From contig JBICIG010000087.1 in NCBI GenBank assembly GCA_043101605.1, positions 1 through 11,834 on the forward strand: a DNA stretch of 11,834 nucleotides. Direction: 5' to 3'. The notes beneath the pieces were generated by a model that worked only from the letters and a program-made list of their open reading frames with translations, was not told where the DNA came from and did no database searches. The position numbers were made by a program, and so were the translations under genes. The DNA is from JBICIG01 sp043101605. Lineage in GTDB: Bacteria; Planctomycetota; Phycisphaerae; Phycisphaerales; UBA1924. Shown one piece after another: positions 1-7,066 of this stretch (positions are counted from its first letter, which is position 1; each line of letters begins with the position of its first letter).

Positions 1-114
1 TGCGACCTGACGGGTTCGAGCGACCCGAACGATCCGAGCTACGGGACGGCGGATGGCGATTGCGATGGCGATGATTTCTTCTTCTACCTGGATGTGTTCG
101 TGCAGGGTTGCTGA
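1..114 (+). CDS. C-terminal fragment of a GC-type dockerin-tagged protein (5' end outside window)
   Basis: The frame is open from the first base and encodes 37 residues before TGA at 112-114. They form the second unit of the bipartite dockerin-like tag: it begins CDLTGSSDPNDPSYG, continues DGDCDGDDFFFYLDVF and ends VQGC. Every module landmark is present: the Cys that opens unit 2, the Cys within DGDC, and the terminal Gly-Cys. Whatever functional domain the protein carries lies upstream and cannot be inferred. The next gene starts only 35 nt after this stop, so the two may be co-transcribed. The reading is certain at module level; the function is unknown. Confidence 0.9.
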   Translation, partial: CDLTGSSDPNDPSYGTADGDCDGDDFFFYLDVFVQGC

Positions 115-149
115 GAGCAACCGATGACGAGACGAGAGAGGGGTGCGTG

Positions 150-1043
150 ATGGTTCGGCAGAGCGTGTTGATGCTGGCGTTGGCGGCGGGGAGCGCGGCG
201 GCGCAGCCGTTGCGGTTCGAGGTCGATCCGGCGCGATCGGTGCTGGAGGTGGAACTGTGCGTGGTGACGCGCGGGTGCGACACCGATACCTCGCCCGTGA
301 CGGGGTACTTTGACTTTGTGCTCGATGCGCCCGCCGACCCGAGCGAACTCTCCGTGACCGACTACCGCCTGGCGCTGTCGGAACAGATCAACCTGTCGGT
401 GGGGGACTTCCTGGGTCGGCTGAATGTCACCGCGACGGACCTGGTCGTGGCGTACCCCACCCCCGGGGCGGTCTTCGGGCCGGTGACGGTCGTGGGAGGG
501 ATGTTCTCGCTGGCGGGCGTGCCCGCGGCGGCAACGGGGACGGTTGATTACGAGGCGACCGGGCTCGTCTGCTCGCTGGTGTTCGATCCGGCGATGCTTC
601 CGTGCTCGGACACGATCGTGCTGGGGAACTTCCCGCCGACGCCCGCGGGCGGCTTCTCGGGGACCTACTCGGTCGAGGGCGATGTCGCGACGGTGAGCTC
701 GGATGTCGCCGTCGCGGTCGACCTGTTGCCCGACAGCCCGGGCACGGCGACGCTGACCATCGCGGGGACGGTCGTCGCGACCGCGACGATCCCGGCGCGA
801 TGCCCGGCGGACCTGACGGGCTCGGCCGACCCGAACGACCCGACCTTCGGCGTGCCCGACGGCGACGCGGATGGAGACGATTTCTTCTTCTATCTCGATG
901 CCTTCACGACCGGTCAGTTTGCGGTGTGCGACCTGACGGGCTCGAGCGACCCGAACGACCCGACCTTCGGCATGCCCGATGGGGATTGCGACGGGGACGA
1001 TTTCTTCTTCTACCTGGACCTGTTCGTGGCCGGTTGTCCCTGA
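150..1043 (+). CDS. Secreted protein of unknown function with C-terminal GC-type dockerin
   Basis: This encodes 297 residues. I chose ATG 150 because a purine-rich GAGAGGGG ends 6 nt upstream and a signal peptide follows directly (MVRQSVLMLALAAGSAAA, cleavage probably after Ala18, then QP). An upstream in-frame TTG at 108 would overlap the previous gene and bury the signal peptide. Residues about 20-215 look like an all-beta region with two close Cys pairs (CVVTRGC and CSLVFDPAMLPC). It opens with FEVDPARSVLEVEL, faintly like the first strand of YceI-type barrels, but I do not recognise a family. Residues 218-297 are the complete two-unit dockerin tag ending AGCP. The protein is probably exported by Sec and displayed or retained through the tag; its own activity is unknown. 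Confidence 0.85.
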   Translation: MVRQSVLMLALAAGSAAAQPLRFEVDPARSVLEVELCVVTRGCDTDTSPVTGYFDFVLDAPADPSELSVTDYRLALSEQINLSVGDFLGRLNVTATDLVVAYPTPGAVFGPVTVVGGMFSLAGVPAAATGTVDYEATGLVCSLVFDPAMLPCSDTIVLGNFPPTPAGGFSGTYSVEGDVATVSSDVAVAVDLLPDSPGTATLTIAGTVVATATIPARCPADLTGSADPNDPTFGVPDGDADGDDFFFYLDAFTTGQFAVCDLTGSSDPNDPTFGMPDGDCDGDDFFFYLDLFVAGCP

Positions 1044-1182
1044 GCCGGTGCGGGCGGCGCGGGCATCGTCGCGGCGGATCGCGGGCGTTCCGGGGCCGAT
1101 CGCCGAGCGCGCGCGGGGATCTGTTCGATGCAGAGGCGGCGTGAGCGCGGGGCGTGATGGTTCTCGGACGCGGAGTGGCGGC

Positions 1183-2976
1183 GTGGTGAAAACAGCGGCT
1201 TGGAGCGTTGGCCTGGCGGCGTGCTGGTTCGCGGGGATCGCGTGCGCGCAGCCGTTCGCATCGCCCGACTACCGCTCGTTGTACATGGATGATGCGCACA
1301 CGGGTGTGGCGCGTCGGCTGGTGTCGACCGACACCGAGTTGGTGCGGCTGCTGGTGCTGGGGGATTCGATCTCGAACGACGCGACGGGGCCGTTGACGCC
1401 CGGGGCGCAGAGCTCGCTGGCGGCGATGGTGCACGGGGAGTGGCCCGTGGCGGCGAACCTGGTGGGCATGGGGCACGCGCTGGTGCAGAGTTCGCAGGTG
1501 CGCGGCGTCACCAACGGGTTTGGTTCGGCTCCGCAGGACACGCAGCGCCGCGCCAACGGCACGGACGCGGTGTCCGATCGGCCGACCGATTACGCGACCT
1601 ATCTGACGGGCGAGCGGCGCGTGGGCGGGCCCAAGTCGATCCGGGCTCACACGGGTGATTGGAGCGACAACGCCGCGACGCTCGCGTTCAATCTGGGGAT
1701 GGGCGGCCCGGAGTGGCCCGCGGGCGCGAACGGGTTCACACGCGGCGCCGGGCACGCGGTTCGCATCGCGTACTACGCGACCGCGGCGCCCGGTTGGGAG
1801 CCGATCCGCACGATCCGGTATCGCCCGCAGCGGCGTGATTGGGCGAGCGGCGGCGTGATCGGGAACCTGGCGCCGACGACGCGTTCGTTCGACGCGGGCG
1901 TCTGGCCCGCGGGCGAAGTGCTGATCGATGAGTTCCAGCACGCGACGCCCGGCGCCGACGAGTACCTGTTCCTGGGCATCTCGGGGATCACGACCGGCGC
2001 GGGCGGGCAGGATGCGTTGATCGTCACGCAGGTGTACGAGTACCTCCCGGACGCCACGACCGGGTTCACCTTCAACATGTGGGGCGCGGGGGGCACGGGC
2101 ATCGAGTTCCAACTCGACCCTGCGGATCCCGAGGCGAGGGACGATCGGTACCCCGGGCTCGAGGACCGGCACCTCGTGACGCAACTCCGCGCGATCGACT
2201 TCCCCGGGGTGGTCTTCGTCATGTTCTTCAACGAGTCGCTGCTGGCGGTCGATGACCCGGCCCGGGCGCGGCGGATCACCGAGCGGGTCGTCGAGCGGTA
2301 CGAGACGGCCTACCGCGTGGCGCGGGCGCAGGACGCGGCGGTGCCCGAACCGATGTTCGTGCTGATCTCCCCCTATCCGGTCGACGGCGGGTTCGTCAGC
2401 GTCGATCGGGCCGACGCGTGGGCGTCGATCTATCGCTCGGTCGCCGAGGACGGCACGCCGGGGCATCCGGCGCCCGCGGGGCTCTCCGATCCGGACACAC
2501 CGGGGTTCTACGCGTCGGTGCCCGGGGGTGGGCGGCGCATCGCGTGCGTGAACCTGCGCCAATTGCTGGTCGACGGCGGCGAGATCCCGGGAGCCGTGAC
2601 CGCGGCCGGGGAGTTCATCAGCGGGTATCGCGGCGGGGGCTACCTGATCGATGTCATCCACCCGAACACCGAAGGTGCGCGGCATGTGTTCGGCGACCTG
2701 CTGTGGAACGAGATCGCGGCCCAGGCCGACGGTTGCGCGGCGGACCTGACGGGCGCGAGCGATCCGAACGACGCTTCGTTCGGCGTGCCCGACGGGGACG
2801 CGGACGGGGACGACTTCTTCTTTTACCTGGACGCGTTCGGCAGCGGGGACCTGGCAGTGTGCGATCTGACCGGGAGCAGCGACCCGAACGACCCGGGCTT
2901 CGGCGCGCCCGACGGCGATTGCGACGGCGACGACTTCTTCCGCTATCTCGGGCTGTTTGAATCCGGCTGCCCCTGA
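1183..2976 (+). CDS. Secreted SGNH/GDSL-type hydrolase with C-terminal GC-type dockerin
   Basis: The likely product is an exported esterase or carbohydrate esterase of 597 residues. The start is GTG 1183 (or the adjacent GTG 1186): GGAG at 1172-1175 lies 7 nt upstream of 1183, and a signal peptide ending ACA|Q follows (cleavage near residue 22). Block I is LVLGDSIS with candidate nucleophile Ser62. Block V is DVIHPNTEGA with Asp490 and His493. NLGMGG and VMFFNES are candidates for the oxyanion-hole Gly and Asn blocks, though the Asn block is not the usual GTND. The roughly 430 residues between blocks I and V are long for this family, so an inserted beta domain is likely (around the YLFLGISGITTG region). 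Residues 518-597 are the dockerin tag ending SGCP, nearly identical in DNA to the tag of the next gene. The substrate is unknown; SGNH membership rests on motifs only. Confidence 0.8.
   Translation: MVKTAAWSVGLAACWFAGIACAQPFASPDYRSLYMDDAHTGVARRLVSTDTELVRLLVLGDSISNDATGPLTPGAQSSLAAMVHGEWPVAANLVGMGHALVQSSQVRGVTNGFGSAPQDTQRRANGTDAVSDRPTDYATYLTGERRVGGPKSIRAHTGDWSDNAATLAFNLGMGGPEWPAGANGFTRGAGHAVRIAYYATAAPGWEPIRTIRYRPQRRDWASGGVIGNLAPTTRSFDAGVWPAGEVLIDEFQHATPGADEYLFLGISGITTGAGGQDALIVTQVYEYLPDATTGFTFNMWGAGGTGIEFQLDPADPEARDDRYPGLEDRHLVTQLRAIDFPGVVFVMFFNESLLAVDDPARARRITERVVERYETAYRVARAQDAAVPEPMFVLISPYPVDGGFVSVDRADAWASIYRSVAEDGTPGHPAPAGLSDPDTPGFYASVPGGGRRIACVNLRQLLVDGGEIPGAVTAAGEFISGYRGGGYLIDVIHPNTEGARHVFGDLLWNEIAAQADGCAADLTGASDPNDASFGVPDGDADGDDFFFYLDAFGSGDLAVCDLTGSSDPNDPGFGAPDGDCDGDDFFRYLGLFESGCP
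2740..2976 (+). repeat. Dockerin-tag DNA repeat, copy A
   Basis: These 237 nt end with the stop codon of the SGNH-type gene. They align without gaps to 4253-4489 (offset 1513) with 8 mismatches by my count, about 96.6 % identity. Stretches 2740-2792 and 2857-2957 are identical. Shared unusual choices include TTT for the third Phe of FFFY, the peptide variants NDASFGV and NDPGFGA, and FFRYLGLF. All but one of the affected codons are synonymous; the exception is Ser versus Ala next to the terminal GCP. Confidence 0.9.
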
Positions 2977-3166
2977 GCGAGACATCCCCGAGCAAGTGCG
3001 GGGGCGAACTGGCCAGGTGTCGCCACCACTTCGAGAGTGCTGGCGTTTCCGGGCCACAACTATGGCCACTTGCGTCAACGCGGCGTGATCGTGTGGTGGC
3101 GCGCTCGGTGGCCGTTTAGAGTTTCCTTAGAAGCGTGCGATTCGGGCACGCGGAAGGGAAGTTCTC

Positions 3167-4489
3167 ATGGCTGGCAAGATGTCGCTGTTCGCTTCGGCGT
3201 TGTCTCTCGTATCGCTCTCGGGTCTGGTGCCGTTGGCGTCGGCCGATGTCCCGACCTATCGCGTCGAGGTGGTGGCGCCGATCGCCGTGTCGACGACGCT
3301 TACCGGCGCGAGTGAAGCGGGTCACATGGTGGGTTGGCAGGTCATCGCAGGACAGGTGCGCGGGTTCGTGGCGACCGTCGACGATGGGATCGTGCATCTG
3401 CCCCTTCCGGATGGCTATCTCTCGAGCACCGCGCTCGATGTCAACAGCGACGGCGTGGTGGTGGGTGCGGTCGCCACGAACGGATTCCCCTACGACCTGG
3501 GCGAACCGGCGATCTGGGTGCCCGACGGAGCGGGCGGGTACACGGTGCACATCCCCGATCAGTTCGCGTCGCTCCCGAGCCCGCTGGGGACACTGCCGAT
3601 CAACGGCGGGATGGCCGTCGCGATCAATGACGCGGGAACGATCGTGGGGTGGTCGCGGTACCAGGGATTCCAGGGCGGGCCGAGCACGCGGTTCTTCCTT
3701 TCGGGCGCGCCGGTGAATCTCGGCGCGCTGGGGTTCGACGCGACGGTCGAGGATCTCAACGGGAACGATGTCGCCGTCGGCGGGCAGGTGCGCTTCGACC
3801 TGACGACGAACACCGCGACCGACCTGGGCATCCCGGCACCGGCGAGCGGCGTGTCGTTTACCCTCACGATCGGGTACGCGATCAACGACTCGAACGAGGT
3901 CGTCGCTGCGGCGCGTCGGGCGACCTCCACCGCCGACCGGTGGCTCACCTACCTGCACGATCCGATCGCCGGTTGGTCGCCCCTGAACCCCGCGCAGATC
4001 CCCGGGCCGTTCGTCGGCTTCTACGACAACAACAACCTCGGCGATGTGTCGGCGACCGGCGGGCTGCTGTTCGCCCCCGAGGGCGTGCTGATCACCTCCG
4101 GCGTGAACTCGCTGATCGATCCCGCGGACGCGAACTGGTCGGCGTCGCTCGGGTTCCTCGGCAACGATCGGCGCATGTACACCTCCGCGACGGATGCGAA
4201 CACTGGGGACTCCTCGCTGGTCATCCTTGTTCCGATCGCTGGCGTGTGTCCGGCGGACCTGACGGGCGCGAGCGATCCGAACGACGCTTCGTTCGGCGTG
4301 CCCGATGGCGACGCGGACGGGGACGACTTCTTCTTTTACCTGGACGCGTTCGGCAGCGGTGACCTGGCGGTGTGCGATCTGACCGGGAGCAGCGACCCGA
4401 ACGACCCGGGCTTCGGCGCGCCCGACGGCGATTGCGACGGCGACGACTTCTTCCGCTATCTCGGGCTGTTCGAGGCGGGCTGCCCCTGA
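3167..4489 (+). CDS. Secreted HAF-repeat-like beta-propeller protein with C-terminal GC-type dockerin
   Basis: This encodes 440 residues from ATG 3167, with GGAAGGGAA at 3152-3160 spaced 6 nt. The signal peptide ends PLASA (cleavage after Ala26). The body carries a recurring short motif of the form A-hydrophobic-N-D-x-G-x-V-V-G: ALDVNSDGVVVGAV (residue 89), AVAINDAGTIVGWS (150), VEDLNGNDVAVGGQ (194) and GYAINDSNEVVAAA (236), with a weaker copy near 285. This resembles the extracellular 'HAF' repeat of proteins thought to fold as beta-propellers; such proteins usually have binding or unknown roles. No catalytic motif is visible. Residues 361-440 are the two-unit dockerin tag ending AGCP. The 190 nt upstream contain no convincing promoter or terminator. 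The HAF assignment is by motif and moderately sure. Confidence 0.82.
   Translation: MAGKMSLFASALSLVSLSGLVPLASADVPTYRVEVVAPIAVSTTLTGASEAGHMVGWQVIAGQVRGFVATVDDGIVHLPLPDGYLSSTALDVNSDGVVVGAVATNGFPYDLGEPAIWVPDGAGGYTVHIPDQFASLPSPLGTLPINGGMAVAINDAGTIVGWSRYQGFQGGPSTRFFLSGAPVNLGALGFDATVEDLNGNDVAVGGQVRFDLTTNTATDLGIPAPASGVSFTLTIGYAINDSNEVVAAARRATSTADRWLTYLHDPIAGWSPLNPAQIPGPFVGFYDNNNLGDVSATGGLLFAPEGVLITSGVNSLIDPADANWSASLGFLGNDRRMYTSATDANTGDSSLVILVPIAGVCPADLTGASDPNDASFGVPDGDADGDDFFFYLDAFGSGDLAVCDLTGSSDPNDPGFGAPDGDCDGDDFFRYLGLFEAGCP
4253..4489 (+). repeat. Dockerin-tag DNA repeat, copy B
   Basis: This is the partner of 2740-2976. Similarity stops abruptly just 5' of the shared GCG-GAC (the preceding codons are TGT-CCG here against TGC-GCG in copy A). 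It may run a few bases past the stop: TGA-CGAGA here against TGAGCGAGA in copy A. The sharp edges and otherwise unrelated genes suggest transfer of the tag segment alone. Confidence 0.9.
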
Positions 4490-4591
4490 CGAGAACTCGC
4501 TGACGGGTTGTCCTTGAGCGGAAGGAGAGCGGGGGATCGAGGCGGTAGGATGGTTCGTCGAGCCACGCAGGGGGCGCGAAGGGAGGCGACC

Positions 4592-5260
4592 ATGGCGATC
4601 CGCATCGAGTTTCTCGGGCACGCGACCTTTCTCATCAGCGACGGCACGCACCGCGTGCTGCTCGATCCGTTCCTGACGGGCAACCCCCGGGCGTCCGTCT
4701 CGGCCGACGAAGTCGACTGCACACACATCGTCTGCACGCACGGGCACGACGATCACTTTGCCGACGCGGCGGGGATCGCCAAGCGCACCGGCGCGACGGT
4801 CTACGCGGGGTTCGAACTGGCGAATCGGCTGGGCGAGGACGGGGTCGATCGGCTCGAACCGGGCGGGCCCGGCGGTCGGATCGACGCGCCCTTCGGGTTC
4901 GTGGCGTTCACGCCGGCGATCCATTCGTCGTCGAGTGGGGGGCGGTACCTGGGCGTGGCGATGGGCGCGGTGGTGAACATCGGGGGGGTGTCGATCTACG
5001 ACCTCGGGGACACCGCTTTGTTCTCGGACCTGAAGCTGATGGGCGAGTTGTATAAGCCGCGGGTGGCGCTGATCCCGGTCGGCGATCGGTTCACGATGGG
5101 TCCGGAGCACGCGACGCGGGCGGCCGAGTGGGTCGGGGCGCCGATCGCGATCCCGATGCACTACGGCACCTGGCCGCTGCTGCGGAGCGACATCTCCGCA
5201 TTCCGCCCGGCGGGGGTGGAGGTGCGGGCGCTCGAGCCGGGGCAGTCGATCGAGGTGTGA
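4592..5260 (+). CDS. UPF0173-type metal-dependent hydrolase (metallo-beta-lactamase fold), cytosolic
   Basis: This encodes 222 residues, a normal length for the family. I chose ATG 4592: GGGAGG ends about 5 nt upstream, and the protein opens with MAIRIEFLGHATFLI, the usual family start. The metal site is visible: THGHDDH (His50, His52, Asp54, His55), His111 in PAIHSS, Asp140 in YDLGDT and His190 in IPMHYGTWP. These residues together could bind two metal ions. It has no signal peptide and no dockerin tag, so it is the one apparently cytosolic protein in the window and probably an unrelated housekeeping gene in the array. It sits 102 nt after the HAF-like gene and 150 nt before the Cys-rich gene. 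The physiological substrate of UPF0173 proteins is not established. Confidence 0.92.
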   Translation: MAIRIEFLGHATFLISDGTHRVLLDPFLTGNPRASVSADEVDCTHIVCTHGHDDHFADAAGIAKRTGATVYAGFELANRLGEDGVDRLEPGGPGGRIDAPFGFVAFTPAIHSSSSGGRYLGVAMGAVVNIGGVSIYDLGDTALFSDLKLMGELYKPRVALIPVGDRFTMGPEHATRAAEWVGAPIAIPMHYGTWPLLRSDISAFRPAGVEVRALEPGQSIEV

Positions 5261-5410
5261 TCGGGCTCTGCGGGGCCCGGGTCGGTCCGAGAGTGTTGCT
5301 GCCGGGTTGGCGTGCGCGGCTGGACGGGGGATCCCGCTTCGCCGATGGGCGTATGGGCGTTAGGCTGGTCCGGGTGCCGGGCGAGCCGGCGACGCCATTG
5401 GAGCCTGATG

Positions 5411-6805
5411 ATGAAGAGCGCGCGGAACGGTCGTGGGATGACGAGGATGTTGGCGGCGGGCGGCGCGGTGGCGTTGTGCGCCTCGGCGGGGCTGGCGCAG
5501 ACGGCCGGCGCGGCCGAGGACGGCGCGCGGCGCGGGTTCATCGAGGTCCCCGTGTCGGTTTCGAAGATGGAGCAGTTCCGCATCACGACGCGCGGGCGCG
5601 TCATCGATCGTCCCGAGCCGATGGGGCGGGACTGCCTGAATGTCGTGACGCACACCGATGCGCCTTTCTCGGGGAGCGGGAGCTTCCTGGTGCAGGCTGG
5701 CTTTGCCGAGAACGAGATCGCCGCGGCGACCTTCGACATCCCCGCGTCGGCGTTCCCGATCAAGATCGAGCAGATGGAATTCGTGATCGGCACGCAGAAC
5801 GCGCTGGTGCAGACCATCACCGAGTGGAGCGTGCTGATCTACGACGGCAACCCGGCGACGGGGCAGCTCGTCGATGTGTTCTCGTCGGATGATGTGATCC
5901 TGCCGCACCTGCTGGCGGGCCCGGGGACGACCGCGACGAATGTCGCGGTGTCGGTCGACCCGAACGACCCGGAGCAGATCTTCGTGTTCAACGACTCGGG
6001 GCAGAGCCGGGTGACGATCGGGTTCCGGATCGATGCGCACAACCAGCCGGGCTCGAACCCGTGCGACATCTTCGGGGCCCCCTCGCCGTTCTTCAACGCG
6101 TTCCCGGTGACCGACACGGGTCCGCTGAATGTCCCGACCCTGAACTACATCCGCGCGCTCAACTGCGGCGCGGGCGGGTGCGTGCCCTTCGGCGGGTGGG
6201 CGAGCTTCTCGCAGCTCGTGGTCGGATGCCGACCCAGCGGCGACTGGGTGATCCGCCTGAGCTGGAGCAGCGTGAACTGCCAGCCCGGCGTCGGCGCGTG
6301 CTGCAACGACGGCGATTGCAGCGTCATGTTCGTCGATGACTGCGACCTCATGGGCGGCGTGTACCAGGGCGACGGCACGACCTGCGACACCGTCTCGTGC
6401 CCCGAGCCGACCGGCGCGTGCTGCAACCCGGCGGGCGGCTGCCTCGCCGGTCTCACCGCCGACCAGTGCTCGGCGTTCGGCGGCTCGTTCGCCGGCGCGG
6501 GCACCGACTGCACCGACGGCAACATGAACGGCACCGCCGACGCCTGCGAGGTCACGCCCCCCTGCCCGGCCGACCTGACCGGAAGCTCGGATCCGAACGA
6601 TCCGACCTACGGCGAGCCCGACGGGGACGCGGACGGGGACGACTTCTTCTTCTACCTCGACGCGTTCACCTCCCAGACCCTCGCCACCTGCGACCTCACC
6701 GGATCGAGTGATCCCAATGAGCCCTCGTACGGGCAGAGCGACGGGGATTGCGACGGCGACGACTTCTTCTTCTACCTCGACCTGTTCACCCAGGGCTGCG
6801 GCTGA
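5411..6805 (+). CDS. Secreted Cys-rich-repeat protein with C-terminal GC-type dockerin
   Basis: This encodes 464 residues from ATG 5411; GGAG at 5400-5403 is 7 nt upstream. The adjacent ATG 5408 and a later ATG 5438 are alternatives. The signal peptide ends AGLA|Q (after Ala29). Residues about 45-290 look like a beta-sandwich binding region with VDPNDPEQIFVFND and scattered Cys; I do not recognise a family. Then come two Cys-rich repeats: GACCNDGDCSVMF at 295 and GACCNPAGGCLAG at 335, followed by DGNMNGTADACE (369-380). The last resembles acidic Asn/Asp-Gly motifs that probably bind calcium and are common in planctomycete surface proteins. Residues 385-464 are the dockerin tag ending QGCG, with one extra Gly after the Cys. 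Codon style drifts from G-ending to C-ending along the gene. Export is likely; the function is unknown. Confidence 0.85.
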   Translation: MKSARNGRGMTRMLAAGGAVALCASAGLAQTAGAAEDGARRGFIEVPVSVSKMEQFRITTRGRVIDRPEPMGRDCLNVVTHTDAPFSGSGSFLVQAGFAENEIAAATFDIPASAFPIKIEQMEFVIGTQNALVQTITEWSVLIYDGNPATGQLVDVFSSDDVILPHLLAGPGTTATNVAVSVDPNDPEQIFVFNDSGQSRVTIGFRIDAHNQPGSNPCDIFGAPSPFFNAFPVTDTGPLNVPTLNYIRALNCGAGGCVPFGGWASFSQLVVGCRPSGDWVIRLSWSSVNCQPGVGACCNDGDCSVMFVDDCDLMGGVYQGDGTTCDTVSCPEPTGACCNPAGGCLAGLTADQCSAFGGSFAGAGTDCTDGNMNGTADACEVTPPCPADLTGSSDPNDPTYGEPDGDADGDDFFFYLDAFTSQTLATCDLTGSSDPNEPSYGQSDGDCDGDDFFFYLDLFTQGCG

Positions 6806-7066
6806 GTGCCGGGGCATCCGTGGACGGAGGAACCCGCCTCGGATCGGGCCGAACAGGGCAACCGCTCCCCTTCGCCGAGCGAACCGGACCGGGGCCCCTT
6901 CGCGGGCCCGCGGACGGGGATTCCCCCGGGTCGCCGGATCGTCGGCAACATCCCTCTGGGATGGATCGGCGTCGCGGGCGATGATGGATTGGATGGGGCG
7001 GGGCGTCGGCGCGGCCGACGGAGTGAGAATCGGCGTGCAGCGCGAGCAGGGCGCGGAGGGGCGTAG
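6806..7066 (+). other. Intergenic region with GC-rich hairpins
   Basis: This 261-nt gap is the longest in the window, and I see no credible gene in it. It contains the palindromes GGGGCCCC (6891-6898) and CGCGGGCCCGCG (6901-6912) and the small hairpin CGGGG-ATTC-CCCCG (6915-6928). A T-tract is lacking, so this is at most a weak or non-canonical terminator for the Cys-rich gene. A perfect hairpin, CGTCGGC-GCG-GCCGACG (7004-7020), lies about 46 nt before the protease start and could be part of its leader. GC-rich DNA forms such stems by chance, so confidence is low. Confidence 0.35.

Noticed and set aside
1044..1182. 139-nt gap between the first two complete genes as a possible small gene or RNA
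   Set aside because: It is G/C-rich with no convincing start plus ribosome-binding site pair, and I saw no stable hairpin with a T-tract.
904..3078. 724-codon open frame on the - strand
   Set aside because: It is the antisense shadow of the SGNH-type gene and its tag, with low-complexity Arg/Pro-rich composition and no signal peptide or known motif.
3021..3101. CGCCACCAC (3021-3029) and GTGGTGGCG (3093-3101), a 9-bp inverted repeat before the HAF-like gene
   Set aside because: The arms are 63 nt apart with no T-tract or bordering signal; this is expected by chance in GC-rich DNA.
3116..5161. 681-codon open frame on the - strand
   Set aside because: It covers the HAF-like and UPF0173 genes in antisense, has an Arg/His-rich composition, and overlaps two genes with clear motifs and ribosome-binding sites.
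5338..5366. TTCGCC, 17 nt, TAGGCT upstream of the Cys-rich gene as a sigma70-type promoter
   Set aside because: The spacing fits but both boxes are poor matches. A similar TAGGAT at 4546-4551 before the UPF0173 gene has no -35 partner, so I do not call promoters.
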